Origin: JAJFTV01 sp036825755
GTDB taxonomy: Bacteria > Chloroflexota > Anaerolineae > Anaerolineales > Anaerolineaceae
Length of the DNA stretch: 64,000 nucleotides
NCBI GenBank assembly: GCA_036825755.1
Contig: DAISXR010000003.1
Coordinates: 1 to 64,000 of the forward strand
Direction: 5' to 3'
Below, piece by piece: positions 43,809 through 52,844 of this stretch. The notes under the pieces are model-generated. The model saw only the letters and a list, made by a program, of their open reading frames with translations. It did not search any database and was not told the origin of the DNA. Position numbers and translations under genes: made by a program. Each line of letters begins with the position of its first letter. Position 1 is the stretch's first letter.

Positions 43809-45650
43809 ATGTGCGGTATCGTAGGTTATATTGGCAATCGAAATGCGACAAATATCATTCTAAACGGGTTGAAACGGTTGGAGTACAGAGGCTATGATTC
43901 GGCCGGGCTGGCCGTTATTCAGGATGGGAAAATTGAGCTGCGTCGCGACGCGGGTAAACTCAGCAACCTTTCCACGATGGTCAATGGAAATCCTGTCGAT
44001 GGCAAAATTGGCATCGGGCATACCCGTTGGGCTACACACGGTGAACCTTCGCCACGAAATGCGCACCCACATATGGGGATGACCGGTGATGTGGTGGTTG
44101 TGCATAACGGGATTGTAGAGAATTATCTCGAATTACGCAATGATCTGATCAGCGAGGGGGTTGATTTCAAATCGGATACGGATACGGAAACAATCGTGCA
44201 TCTAATCGAGCGGTATATGATGGCCGGCAGTGATATGAAAAGTGCTGTACAAAAAACGCTTAAAATGCTGAAAGGTGCACATGGGGTAGTTGTTATGTCA
44301 AGCCAATGCCCTGACCGGTTGATCGCCGCCCGCATCGGAAACGCCGGCGGTGTGGTGCTGGGGATTGGCAAAGATGAAATGTTTATCGCATCAGATCTGC
44401 CGGCTATTCTGGAGCACACCCGTAATATTGTGTTTCTGGAATCGCATCAGATGGCAGAGGTTTCAACTGCGGGTATTTCAATGCAAACTCTGGATGGTGT
44501 GCCGGTACAGTACAGAATCGAGAATGTTTCCTGGGATCCCATTTCTGCGGAAAAGGGTAAATACCGGCATTTCATGCACAAGGAAATCCATGAACAGGTT
44601 CGCTCACTGACCGATACGCTGGCTGGGCGTGTGGATTTTGACCACTGTGAACTGCGGTTGCCGGAGCTGCATCTTACCCCGGAAACGGCGCGCAAGGTGA
44701 ATAAAATTTATATCACCGCCTGCGGCACTGCTGCGTATGCCGGCATGGTGGGGAAGATCCTGATCGAAAGAATCGCTCGCATCCCCACCGAGGTGGTGAT
44801 TGCCTCAGAGTTCCGTTATCACGAACCGATCATCGAGCCGGGAGATGTGGTACTGGCGATCAGCCAATCCGGTGAGACCGCCGATACCCTGGCGGCCATG
44901 GAAGAGGGGCGCAAGCGGGGAGCTACTTTGTGGTCGATCGTAAACGTGCTGGGTTCACAGGTGATGCGTATTTCGGATGGGTATTTATCCATGCAGACCG
45001 GACCGGAGATCGGTGTCGCATCCACCAAGGCATTTACAGCCCCACTGGTCGATTTATACATGATCGCCGTTCTTCTGGCGCAATATCGGGGCCAAATCAG
45101 TAAGGCCGAATCGGAACATCTTGTTTCCGATTTACGCCTTATCCCGGATCTGGTTGGAAGATGCCTGGATCGCGAAGAAGAATATCGCGCGGTAGCGCTG
45201 GAGCTGAAAAACGTTGCCAATGCGTTGTATCTCGGCAGGGGAATCAGTATGCCGATCGCCTACGAAGGGGCGTTGAAATTAAAAGAGATTTCGTATATCC
45301 ATGCAGAGGCTTATCCGGCCGGTGAAATGAAACACGGGCCCATCGCCCTGATCGACAGCAGCATGCCGGTGATCGCGTTGACGCCCAAAGATCCCTGGTA
45401 CGATAAAATGATGAGCCAGGTAGAGCAGGTGAAAGCGCGCGGGGGAAAGGTGATCGCGGTGGCCACTGAAGGGGATGACGAAATTGGACACCATGCGGAC
45501 CATGTGTTGTGGGTACCGCCTGCGCCCTGGCTGCTCAGCCCGGTGGTGAATATCATCCCGCTGCAACTGCTGGCCTATCACATCTCGGTTTATCGGGGTC
45601 TGGATGTAGATCAGCCGCGCAATCTGGCAAAATCAGTCACGGTGGAATGA
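43809..45650 (+). CDS. glmS: Glutamine-fructose-6-phosphate aminotransferase (isomerising)
   Basis: Makes glucosamine-6-phosphate for cell-wall and glycan precursors. The true start is ATG 43809 (AAGGAG 5 bases upstream), giving 613 residues that begin MCGIVGYIG. Cys2 becomes the N-terminal nucleophile of the glutaminase domain (RGYDSAG, GHTRWATHG, VVHNGIVENY). Two SIS domains follow (ACGTAAYAG, SQSGETADT, EGALKLKEISYIHAEAYPAGEMKHGP), and the end is LAKSVTVE. A longer open frame to 43647 runs through the ribozyme and is not real. Confidence 0.97.
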   Translation: MCGIVGYIGNRNATNIILNGLKRLEYRGYDSAGLAVIQDGKIELRRDAGKLSNLSTMVNGNPVDGKIGIGHTRWATHGEPSPRNAHPHMGMTGDVVVVHNGIVENYLELRNDLISEGVDFKSDTDTETIVHLIERYMMAGSDMKSAVQKTLKMLKGAHGVVVMSSQCPDRLIAARIGNAGGVVLGIGKDEMFIASDLPAILEHTRNIVFLESHQMAEVSTAGISMQTLDGVPVQYRIENVSWDPISAEKGKYRHFMHKEIHEQVRSLTDTLAGRVDFDHCELRLPELHLTPETARKVNKIYITACGTAAYAGMVGKILIERIARIPTEVVIASEFRYHEPIIEPGDVVLAISQSGETADTLAAMEEGRKRGATLWSIVNVLGSQVMRISDGYLSMQTGPEIGVASTKAFTAPLVDLYMIAVLLAQYRGQISKAESEHLVSDLRLIPDLVGRCLDREEEYRAVALELKNVANALYLGRGISMPIAYEGALKLKEISYIHAEAYPAGEMKHGPIALIDSSMPVIALTPKDPWYDKMMSQVEQVKARGGKVIAVATEGDDEIGHHADHVLWVPPAPWLLSPVVNIIPLQLLAYHISVYRGLDVDQPRNLAKSVTVE

Positions 45651-45715
45651 TTCCAATTTAGAACTGTTTCAAAAACAACTGTAAATATAAAACTAAAGGA
45701 CCTAGTTTTTAGGAA

Positions 45716-45749
45716 AAAACACTCCCAATCATATTTTTAGGAGTGTTTT
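45716..45749 (+). terminator. Terminator after glmS
   Basis: A 10-bp inverted repeat (45716-45725 with 45740-45749) with A/T-rich ends, about 65 bases past the stop. The rest of the AT-rich gap to 45840 holds nothing recognised. Confidence 0.65.
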
Positions 45750-45839
45750 ATTACGAATATTGAAGGAGTTAGTATATTGTTTATTGATATTAATCAAATA
45801 ACAATTAGTCAATCGTCCATTGATTGCTTAATGGGTTAA

Positions 45840-46019
45840 CTAGATTCTTCTTTTGGTAAGTATAAAAATAAAAACAGAAAATACCAGTCCCACAAATCCT
45901 CCTATGCTTTTGATGATTAGTGATAATTTCCCATTCTTTTTGTTCTGGCAGTTTTCACAAGTATCTGTTTTGCTGTATTGTGGGATTTCTTTTCCGCACT
46001 TTTTACAGTATTTATTCAT
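45840..46019 (-). CDS. Small zinc-ribbon plus transmembrane protein
   Basis: 59 residues. The N-terminal zinc ribbon CKKCGKEI...CENCQ is followed by one TM helix (near IGGFVGLVFSVFIFIL) and the basic end TKRRI. ATG 46019 overlaps the stop of the upstream zinc-ribbon gene by 8 bases, so it should be translationally coupled. Both genes are markedly AT-richer than their neighbours, which suggests transfer or accessory status. Function unknown. Confidence 0.7.
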   Translation of the reverse strand: MNKYCKKCGKEIPQYSKTDTCENCQNKKNGKLSLIIKSIGGFVGLVFSVFIFILTKRRI

Positions 46020-47121
46020 TATTGATCTCCAGTTTAGCAGGTAGGGTATCGATTAGTGGTTTCGTACCTTCAATCACTAATGGAAGATTAGTTATCTTTT
46101 GTTGTATTTCAATGAAATTTTCGATTATGGATTTTTGATCCATATTGCTGTATGAATTCAATGTTAAGAGTGTCTCCCTATAATCAAGCGAATTTGAGCG
46201 AATGAATTCGCCAAATTGTTTCAGGCTTGTTCTGGCAGCATTTTGTTCACCGAGCAAGCAATAAACGGTAGTTTCTAGCTGAACAGTTTTGGTTAGCGCT
46301 AAAAGGCTTGTAAATATTTCTACGCTATGATCATCACCATGGTTTTGTGCCTCTGCGTCAAAAACTTTTAGTAACCAGGACTTGTCTTTCCTTTCATCAA
46401 AGAAACGCTTTTCGCTTGTAAACGCTCGAAAGAGAATGCATTTAGCATCCGTCGCGCTACTTAAAATACCTAGAAGTTTTTCTTCTCTCACTCTGGAGTC
46501 TTTTATTTGAACAGCCTGCTCCATCTGTTGATATGCGCTCTCGGCTAATGCGAGCCTGTCATCTTGAAGTTCGTTATGGAGTTTTTCAATTCCTCTTTGA
46601 ACATCATGTATTTCGCTAATTACCTGTGCCAACGCAATCTGAGTTTGTAGATCGACAATGGAATGACCCAAGTCCGGTGTCAGGGTGATGTCCTTTAACC
46701 GCACCTGAGCGACAATATTTTTCTCCCCAAATATAGTGGGAAGAATTTCACCATTTTTGTCTGTTAGAAATTTGTAGACTCCTTTATCAATCAATGTTTG
46801 AATTGCGGGATTTACTTCTGCTACTTTAATTGATTTAGGTAGCATTGACATTACAGATTGAAAAAATCCAGGAGCAACTCTACACAGGTTTTCGGCTCTA
46901 CCAAAAATAATATTCAAATTATTATCTTGGATTGGGCTGATCGGAAATACCTGGTTTAATTCTGCCGAAATTGGTGAAGCTTCCCATTGAATTTTCTTTT
47001 GTTGATTTTTGCTTGCCGTCATTGGCAAATTTCTGGTGTTGCTCCTGTAACCACAAAATGGGCAAGCTGAAGCCTTATCAGACACCTTTGTTCCGCATTC
47101 CGGGCAATACACGAGACTCAT
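46012..47121 (-). CDS. Zinc-ribbon protein of unknown function, coupled to a small membrane partner
   Basis: 369 residues from ATG 47121. An N-terminal zinc ribbon (CPECGTKV...CPFCGYRS) is followed by a polar linker and a helical domain of about 300 residues. A likely coiled coil lies in QIALAQVISEIHDVQRGI...AYQQMEQAVQ. No TM helix is seen, and I do not recognise the family. The GTG at 47130 extends the frame but has no support. The region is AT-rich relative to the window, with codon use unlike its neighbours. It is translationally coupled to the zinc-ribbon TM protein at 45840. No mobile genes flank it. Confidence 0.75.
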   Translation of the reverse strand: MSLVYCPECGTKVSDKASACPFCGYRSNTRNLPMTASKNQQKKIQWEASPISAELNQVFPISPIQDNNLNIIFGRAENLCRVAPGFFQSVMSMLPKSIKVAEVNPAIQTLIDKGVYKFLTDKNGEILPTIFGEKNIVAQVRLKDITLTPDLGHSIVDLQTQIALAQVISEIHDVQRGIEKLHNELQDDRLALAESAYQQMEQAVQIKDSRVREEKLLGILSSATDAKCILFRAFTSEKRFFDERKDKSWLLKVFDAEAQNHGDDHSVEIFTSLLALTKTVQLETTVYCLLGEQNAARTSLKQFGEFIRSNSLDYRETLLTLNSYSNMDQKSIIENFIEIQQKITNLPLVIEGTKPLIDTLPAKLEINNE

Positions 47122-47297
47122 CTCAACCACCTTAGCTTGAAATATGGATAAAGTCTAAGAGTTAATTCACTTCTCGTTGTAGAAATCAGAGACAAAAATA
47201 AGTGTATTCTGAATAGCAGAATATTCGGTGTGTTGGTTCAGGTTTTTTCCCTGGTTTCAGATCAAGTAAGTCGCCTCGAAAATCCTAAAATTTGAGA

Positions 47298-48053
47298 TCA
47301 TTCCTTCAGCCTTCCCTGCTCAATTCTGGAAAGCCGGCTGCCTACCTTGTTGACGCTGTAGATAAAAATGCCAAAGATCAGGGCAGCGATCAGGATCAGC
47401 AAAATATCCATGATCAGGTATGATCGCCCAAACAGAGTTACTGAAGGTGAAGCCAGGAAGAACAACAGGGTGTTGATCAAAATAGCAATCGCTCTGGCTT
47501 CTGTGGGTCCCAATTTTCCGTAAGAAATTTTGAAGATATTATTGACATATAACGCGGAAACTGCCTGTACTTCCATCATCAAATACCCGATCAACGCAAG
47601 GACCGCAATATAAAAATGCGTGAATGGTGATATGCCCATTCCGATCATGATTAACACAATGCCCAACGCATCCATGGTGTGATCGATGAAAAAACCGAAA
47701 CGAGGACGTTCGATCTTTCTGTATCGAGCCAGCGAGCCATCCAGGCTGTCACCAAACCAGTTCAGCAAAAGACCAAAACTTGCCAGCCAAAGAAAGGCTT
47801 TATCGAAGTTGCTAAGGTAATAGCCCAGGAATACCAGCGCACAGGCAAACAGGGCAGTAAAAGTTAAAATATCAGGGGTAACCCATTTGGGGAGAATTTT
47901 TACAAAGTAGGCCAACGCAGGCCGCTCAAGAGGGCCTAAGAGAATATCATTCACCCGTTCGTGTTGGAGATTTTTTGAGCGTTTTGCCTTAATTTTTGCA
48001 TTCCTTTTAGCTGATTTCTCAACCTGCGTTTCTTTTGCTTCTTTCGTTGTCAT
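47298..48053 (-). CDS. CDP-alcohol phosphatidyltransferase
   Basis: 251-residue membrane enzyme of phospholipid synthesis. The signature DG-x2-AR-x8-G-x3-D-x3-D is complete (SLDGSLARYRKIERPRFG then FFIDHTMD). A basic N-terminus (KSAKRNAKIKAKRSK) precedes about six TM helices. The head group (inositol phosphate, glycerol phosphate or another) cannot be told. It follows an acyltransferase gene by 24 bases in the same direction. Confidence 0.88.
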   Translation of the reverse strand: MTTKEAKETQVEKSAKRNAKIKAKRSKNLQHERVNDILLGPLERPALAYFVKILPKWVTPDILTFTALFACALVFLGYYLSNFDKAFLWLASFGLLLNWFGDSLDGSLARYRKIERPRFGFFIDHTMDALGIVLIMIGMGISPFTHFYIAVLALIGYLMMEVQAVSALYVNNIFKISYGKLGPTEARAIAILINTLLFFLASPSVTLFGRSYLIMDILLILIAALIFGIFIYSVNKVGSRLSRIEQGRLKE

Positions 48054-48077
48054 GCTAAATCCTTTTCAAATTGATAA

Positions 48078-48974
48078 TTATGGGTGAACGGATAAAAATT
48101 GCGGCCAGACCGGGTAAAACATGGACCATTGTTCGGGATGTTTTGCGATCACATCAGAGGCTACCTCTAATACAGCTTCGGTGTTGCGGATGGATTCGGC
48201 ATAGGCGTCGCCTGTTGTGACCATCTTAATCGGATCCGAAGCATACAGGTAATAATCTCCATCCGGTCGGGTGATGGCAGATACCACCACCACCGGCACA
48301 TTGGCCTGAAGCGCCAGATGAGTATAAGCGACTGGCAAAGCAGCCGGGTGGCCAAAGAACCTCGGGCGGTATTTGAGCGTGTCCACCGGGCGATCCAGAC
48401 CGGTCAGTACATTTCCGCCATCCAACAACCGGGTACGCGCCTGCCGCATACTGGCGATCGAGGTGGGGGTGATGATCTGCCCCACATCGGTGCGGATTTT
48501 GTTTTGCCACTTATACCCGGAATTGGGATCCGGATACGACAATATTTGAAACGTAAATCCCTTAAGACCAAGAGCCTGTCCAAGGAAATCAAAATTGCTG
48601 AGGTGAGGGGCCACAAAAACGGCATTCTTTTTTACTTTAGGATCAAAATATTCGGGAATTTTTGGATCAAATTCCACACGGCTGACGATCTCATCAGGGT
48701 TTCTCAATGAGTGATAAAAATCATACAGACAGGTAGCAGTTGACCGAAAGACGGCTTTCACACGTCGATCCAATTCAACAGACGAAAGAGTCTGTCCGCT
48801 GATCACCCACTGGTTTACGCGCAATGCAGTCGCATAATCGAGTGATTTCCTGGCTGCGATCACCGATCCAATACTTGCGGCAACTTTATGCCCAATCCGG
48901 CGTGGGAGCACTCTTGAGATGAAAATGGCTGAACCTACTCCAAAGGCACTGTTGATGATGTCTTGTTTCTTCAT
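48078..48974 (-). CDS. Lysophospholipid acyltransferase (LpxL/HtrB or PatA-like)
   Basis: 298 residues. The HX4D active site is APHLSNFD, followed by GLDRPVD and the VPVVVVSAITRPDGDYYLY strand. The end is QWSMFYPVWPQF, where related enzymes have QW-W/F-RWP. The family transfers acyl chains to lipid A precursors or to phosphatidylinositol mannosides. Chloroflexota are usually monoderm-like, so a PatA-like role next to a CDP-alcohol transferase is more attractive than lipid A acylation. This is inference. Confidence 0.8.
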   Translation of the reverse strand: MKKQDIINSAFGVGSAIFISRVLPRRIGHKVAASIGSVIAARKSLDYATALRVNQWVISGQTLSSVELDRRVKAVFRSTATCLYDFYHSLRNPDEIVSRVEFDPKIPEYFDPKVKKNAVFVAPHLSNFDFLGQALGLKGFTFQILSYPDPNSGYKWQNKIRTDVGQIITPTSIASMRQARTRLLDGGNVLTGLDRPVDTLKYRPRFFGHPAALPVAYTHLALQANVPVVVVSAITRPDGDYYLYASDPIKMVTTGDAYAESIRNTEAVLEVASDVIAKHPEQWSMFYPVWPQFLSVHP

Positions 48975-49059
48975 AGTATAGCTTTCATGATGAGCAAGGC
49001 TGACCGTTTAATAATGATATCACACGAGTGAATGAGAATCCCAGAAGCAAGCTTAAATG

Positions 49060-50022
49060 TTAAGCCAGGTGCCGGATGTCACGAATGAAACTGTCTGCGT
49101 TGGTACTGGTGAGGAAACTTTCCAGATGAGATCGGTCGAGGTGGAATGCACGGGAATATTGCTTAAAATGCTTTCTAAAGACCAGCATCCCTTTTTCAGT
49201 TCCATAAAAAGAAAGGGTTAGATCGAGGTGCTGCAAGATCACCGATTGAACATCGCGGGGGTCGATGTCATCTCGGGATTGATGATTGAACAACCAGGGG
49301 TTGCCAACGGCTCCACGTCCGATCATCACGGCATCGCAGGCGGTTTTTTCCAGCATGGATTCTATGTCCTGAGGACTGAGAATATCACCATTGCCGATGA
49401 CTGGGATATGCGCCTGCAGTTTTACCTGACGGATGGCATCCCAATTGCTTTTTCCCAGCATGCCCTGATCCGCGGACCGGCCATGGACAGCCATGTGTGA
49501 CGCGCCGCTTTCTTCGATGATACGGGCAGTTTCAAGAAAATTGATTGATTCCTGATTGAAGCCAATCCGGAATTTGGCGCTGATGGGCAGGTTGATTTCG
49601 CGTACCAGCGTCTGCACCATTTCACGGATGATTTCGGGTTTACCCAGCAAAGCCGCCCCTGCACCCCGAGAGGTCACCCGGCGGTCAGGGCAGGAAAAGT
49701 TGAGATCAATAAAATCGGGATGAAACTCTCGTTCCACAATCCTGGCGGACTCCAGCAAACGGGAAGGCCTGTCATCGAACAACTGGATACCGATTGGTCT
49801 CTCAAATTCGGTAAAGCGCATTTTTTCACGAACTTGCGGGCTTCCAGCTACCACATCGATGGCGTTGATAAATTCGGTGTACAGCATTCCCGCCCCAAAC
49901 TGACGGGCAATGGTGCGGAACGGCTGGTCAGAAATGCCATCCATTGGCGCCAGAATGGGGCGCTGTGAGTTGATTTGATACGCGAGAGACCGCCTTGAGG
50001 AAGGAAGTGAATTATCAACCAT
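49060..50022 (-). CDS. tRNA-dihydrouridine synthase
   Basis: 320-residue FMN enzyme reducing uridine in tRNA. It has APMDGISDQPFR at the N-terminus, the catalytic cysteine in NFSCPDRRV, GAALLGKPEI, SAKFRIGF, HGRSADQG, GNGDI and MIGRGAVGNPWLF. The DusB/DusC class cannot be assigned with certainty. The start overlaps the sirtuin stop by 8 bases. Confidence 0.95.
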   Translation of the reverse strand: MVDNSLPSSRRSLAYQINSQRPILAPMDGISDQPFRTIARQFGAGMLYTEFINAIDVVAGSPQVREKMRFTEFERPIGIQLFDDRPSRLLESARIVEREFHPDFIDLNFSCPDRRVTSRGAGAALLGKPEIIREMVQTLVREINLPISAKFRIGFNQESINFLETARIIEESGASHMAVHGRSADQGMLGKSNWDAIRQVKLQAHIPVIGNGDILSPQDIESMLEKTACDAVMIGRGAVGNPWLFNHQSRDDIDPRDVQSVILQHLDLTLSFYGTEKGMLVFRKHFKQYSRAFHLDRSHLESFLTSTNADSFIRDIRHLA

Positions 50023-50776
50023 GCAGTTGATCCATTTTATGAATACGCTTGTTCAACTCGCTCATCATCGAAACCGCGGTGCCCTGTAAAAATAGGTCGG
50101 TGATTTGGGAGGTGTAATTAGAGGGCGAGATATTAATTTCAATGATGCGCTTACCGTGAGCTTTCGCCTCTACTGGCAGAGTGGCAGCCGGATAAACCTC
50201 GCCGGTGGTGCCAATGATCAGCCAGATATCCGAGCGTTGCGTTTCGAGTAGCGCTTCCCGGTGAGCCTGAAAGGGAATGGGCTCACCAAAGAAAACGAAG
50301 TCCGGTTTCAGTACATGACCGCACTCCGTGCAAGGAGGAGGTAAATACTCCAAAATTTCCGGAGTCACTGGATACAGACGCTCACAATACGTGCAAATCA
50401 ATCGACGGCTGCTGCCGTGGTACTCAATGATGTTCGAGCTGCCGGCCCGATGATGCAGGTTATCGATATTCTGGGTGATCAGACAATGCAGGTGGTCGTG
50501 CGCCTCCATATCAGCAAGAGCAAGGTGCGCTGCATTGGGGGATGCCGCCTGGAATTTTTCATAGAATATCTCGCGAATCGTTATCCACGATTTGAGCGGA
50601 TCCCTTTGAAAATGCTGAATATCCAGCGTTTCCGGATCATAGCGTGACCATAATCCATCCGGCCCGCGGAATGGAGGAATACCGCTTTCCGCTGAAATCC
50701 CTGCGCCGGTAAACGCGGTTACGCGTTTGGCGGAACAGATGATTTCAGCGGCCTGTTGTATCCGATCTTCCAGCAT
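50015..50776 (-). CDS. NAD-dependent protein deacylase, sirtuin
   Basis: 253 residues. GAGISAESGIPPFRG (NAD binding), TQNIDNLHHRAG, the catalytic histidine in YHGSS, and zinc ligands CTYC...CTEC are complete. The tail motifs PDFVFFGE and IGTTGEVYPAA fit class U/II-III bacterial enzymes; the YxxR pair of desuccinylases is not obvious. It lies 8 bases after a GNAT acetyltransferase gene and overlaps dus. Confidence 0.93.
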   Translation of the reverse strand: MLEDRIQQAAEIICSAKRVTAFTGAGISAESGIPPFRGPDGLWSRYDPETLDIQHFQRDPLKSWITIREIFYEKFQAASPNAAHLALADMEAHDHLHCLITQNIDNLHHRAGSSNIIEYHGSSRRLICTYCERLYPVTPEILEYLPPPCTECGHVLKPDFVFFGEPIPFQAHREALLETQRSDIWLIIGTTGEVYPAATLPVEAKAHGKRIIEINISPSNYTSQITDLFLQGTAVSMMSELNKRIHKMDQLHG

Positions 50777-50784
50777 GGTACCTG

Positions 50785-51912
50785 TTATATCAGATGATGA
50801 TAGATACGATGGTTTTTGTATTCCTTGCCGCCTACCGTGATCAAATCCTTGCGCATTTGAATGGCCGATTCGGCTACCTGGGTCAATTCGGCTTCCGTGT
50901 AGCCTGAATTTTTGATGGTATCCAGCATTTCCGAATAAAGCAGGGCATTGGCACCTCGGCCATAATATTGAGGCAGGACTCCCACACCATTCAGTGAGAT
51001 AAATTTAACCTTCTTAAGACCGGTCAGCATATCGACGATACCCCACGGGGTAATCCGCCCGCCGTTTCGCTGCAACTGGCGTGTGATATCCGGGAAGCCG
51101 AACAGGAAACCGATGATTTCTCCCTCGTAGGTGATGATCTTAATCAAATTGGGAACGGCAACGACCATGATGTTATCGAGCTGGAATTTCACTTCTTCTG
51201 TTGTCAGCGGATAATATTCCCAGTTGTTGATAAAGGTTTTGTTGTACGCTTCACCGATGCGGGGAGCCCACGCGATGAGTTCTTTTTTATCCTTGAAACG
51301 CTTGACCTCAAACTTGCCTTTTTCTTTGATACGACGCGCCACCTCATGGATTTTTTCAGGCAGGGTAAACACATTCATGTCCAGATAGCAGGATACAAAA
51401 TCGACCACTTTTTCAAAACCCAGTTGGTCCATAAATTGGGGATAGTAAGGGTAGTTGTAATTCATCATCGTCATCATTTGATGATACTCAAACCCTTCGA
51501 TTTGAATGCCGTAGCCGTCAAACGGGCTGAACCCTTTTGGACCAACCAGATCGGTGAGCTTGCGTGATTTGGACCATTCAAAGGCAGTATCGAAAAGCAT
51601 TTTTGCCACCGAGATATCTTCGACGGTATCAAAAAGGTAAAAAGATGCCTTGGTGGCGAGATGATAATCGTTATAGCTCTTGTTCTCTAAAAGGGCAATC
51701 CGCCCGACGACGTCCTTTCCATCCCTTACCATGAAGAATTCGGCGTCAGAGTGTCCATAGAATGGGTGCTTCTGGGGATTGAGCATCAACTTGATATCAT
51801 TGACGAACGGGGGTACCCACTGGGGACAATCCTTATAAAGCCGGAACGGAAATTTTACAAAATCATTGATTTGTTTCTTATTGGTCAGGTCTACTTTTTC
51901 GATGGCAGGCAT
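50785..51912 (-). CDS. GNAT-fold N-acetyltransferase family protein
   Basis: 375 residues, longer than a single GNAT domain. The N-terminal half (VPPFVNDIKLMLNPQKHPFY, AEFFMVRDGKDVVGRIALLEN) and C-terminal half (LNGVGVLPQYYGRGANALLYSEM, the acetyl-CoA P-loop region) together match a known but uncharacterised bacterial GNAT family. GGAGAG precedes ATG 51912. First gene of GNAT-sirtuin-dus. The substrate is unknown. Confidence 0.75.
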   Translation of the reverse strand: MPAIEKVDLTNKKQINDFVKFPFRLYKDCPQWVPPFVNDIKLMLNPQKHPFYGHSDAEFFMVRDGKDVVGRIALLENKSYNDYHLATKASFYLFDTVEDISVAKMLFDTAFEWSKSRKLTDLVGPKGFSPFDGYGIQIEGFEYHQMMTMMNYNYPYYPQFMDQLGFEKVVDFVSCYLDMNVFTLPEKIHEVARRIKEKGKFEVKRFKDKKELIAWAPRIGEAYNKTFINNWEYYPLTTEEVKFQLDNIMVVAVPNLIKIITYEGEIIGFLFGFPDITRQLQRNGGRITPWGIVDMLTGLKKVKFISLNGVGVLPQYYGRGANALLYSEMLDTIKNSGYTEAELTQVAESAIQMRKDLITVGGKEYKNHRIYHHLI

Positions 51913-51985
51913 AATTTCTCTCCAATTTACTGTTCAAAAGAATTAACACGCGGCAGGCGGGAAAGATAGCGGGGAAAGCCAAAAC

Positions 51986-52772
51986 TCATTCATCAGGGGA
52001 TGTGTCATTCGATTCGAGTATCTGGATTTCGAAAATTCTCGGCCAGTATTTACCGGTTACAAAGATTTGTTGAGTATCCTGATTATAAGCAATGCCGTTC
52101 AGAACATCAATTGATTGGCGGATATTTGAAAANNNNNNNNNNNNNNNNNNNNNNNNNNNNNNNNNNNNNNNNNNNNNNNNNNNNNNNNNNNNNNNNNNNN
52201 NNNNNNNNNNNNNNNNNNNNNNNNNNNNNNNNATCGTATGCAAGTCCCCAACCCTCGTGTTGGTATTCAAACTGATCGATGATTTCAAAACTGTCCAAAT
52301 CATACACGAAACCGATATTGCTTTTCCAGGTGGCCCAGACCATTTTATTGTCAATAATGGCCAGTCCTTCACCAAAATACTCATCACCCAATCTGCGCAT
52401 GCGCTCTACACGGCCAGTTACCAGATCAACTTGGCGGATGGAAGACTTTCCATTCAGCCCCGTGGTTTCGTATAGTTCCCCGTTGTAGATCACGAGGCCT
52501 TCCGTGAATGCTCCGGAATCGTGAGGGTAAGAGTTGATGACTTGATAGGATAGTATTTCAGGGGATGAGTTTTCAGACTGGATGACCTCGGTACTTTGAG
52601 CAGAAGCGGTCTGTGATGGAAACCTAGTGGGAGCGATGGTGGTATGTACATCAACGGTGGGGGTCAAAGAAGAAGCAGGCGACGATTCTACCGGCGGGTT
52701 GCCCGTACATTGCGTGATCAGAATTGCAATCAGAATCAGTACAATAATGCCTGTCCAACGGCGTTCGATCAT
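51986..52772 (-). CDS. Glutaminyl-peptide cyclotransferase lipoprotein, interrupted by an assembly gap
   Basis: Converts N-terminal glutamine to pyroglutamate. The N-terminal part has a lipoprotein-like signal (ILIAILITQC, with an unusual Gln before Cys), a Ser/Thr/Pro linker, and beta-propeller repeats SGAFTEGLVIYNGELYE, EYFGEGLAIIDNKMVWATW and EGWGLAYD. After the N run, DVLNGIAYNQDTQQIFVTGKYW continues the family pattern, but in a different reading frame. The shift is explained by the gap, so no frameshift is claimed. Confidence 0.85.
52133..52232. other. Assembly gap (100 N)
   Basis: Exactly 100 Ns, the usual placeholder for a gap of unknown length. It interrupts the glutaminyl cyclotransferase gene. 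Family length suggests that roughly 60-80 codons are missing, more than the 33 implied by the N run. Confidence 0.98.
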
Positions 52773-52844
52773 CTACCTATTATAATAAAATTTGATTGCA
52801 GGTTGCATGAATTCAGGTTTACGTCTGAGACGGAAAGGGATAGC

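Noticed and set aside
51986..52772. Frameshifted pseudogene
   Set aside because: The frame change coincides with a 100-N gap of unknown true length.
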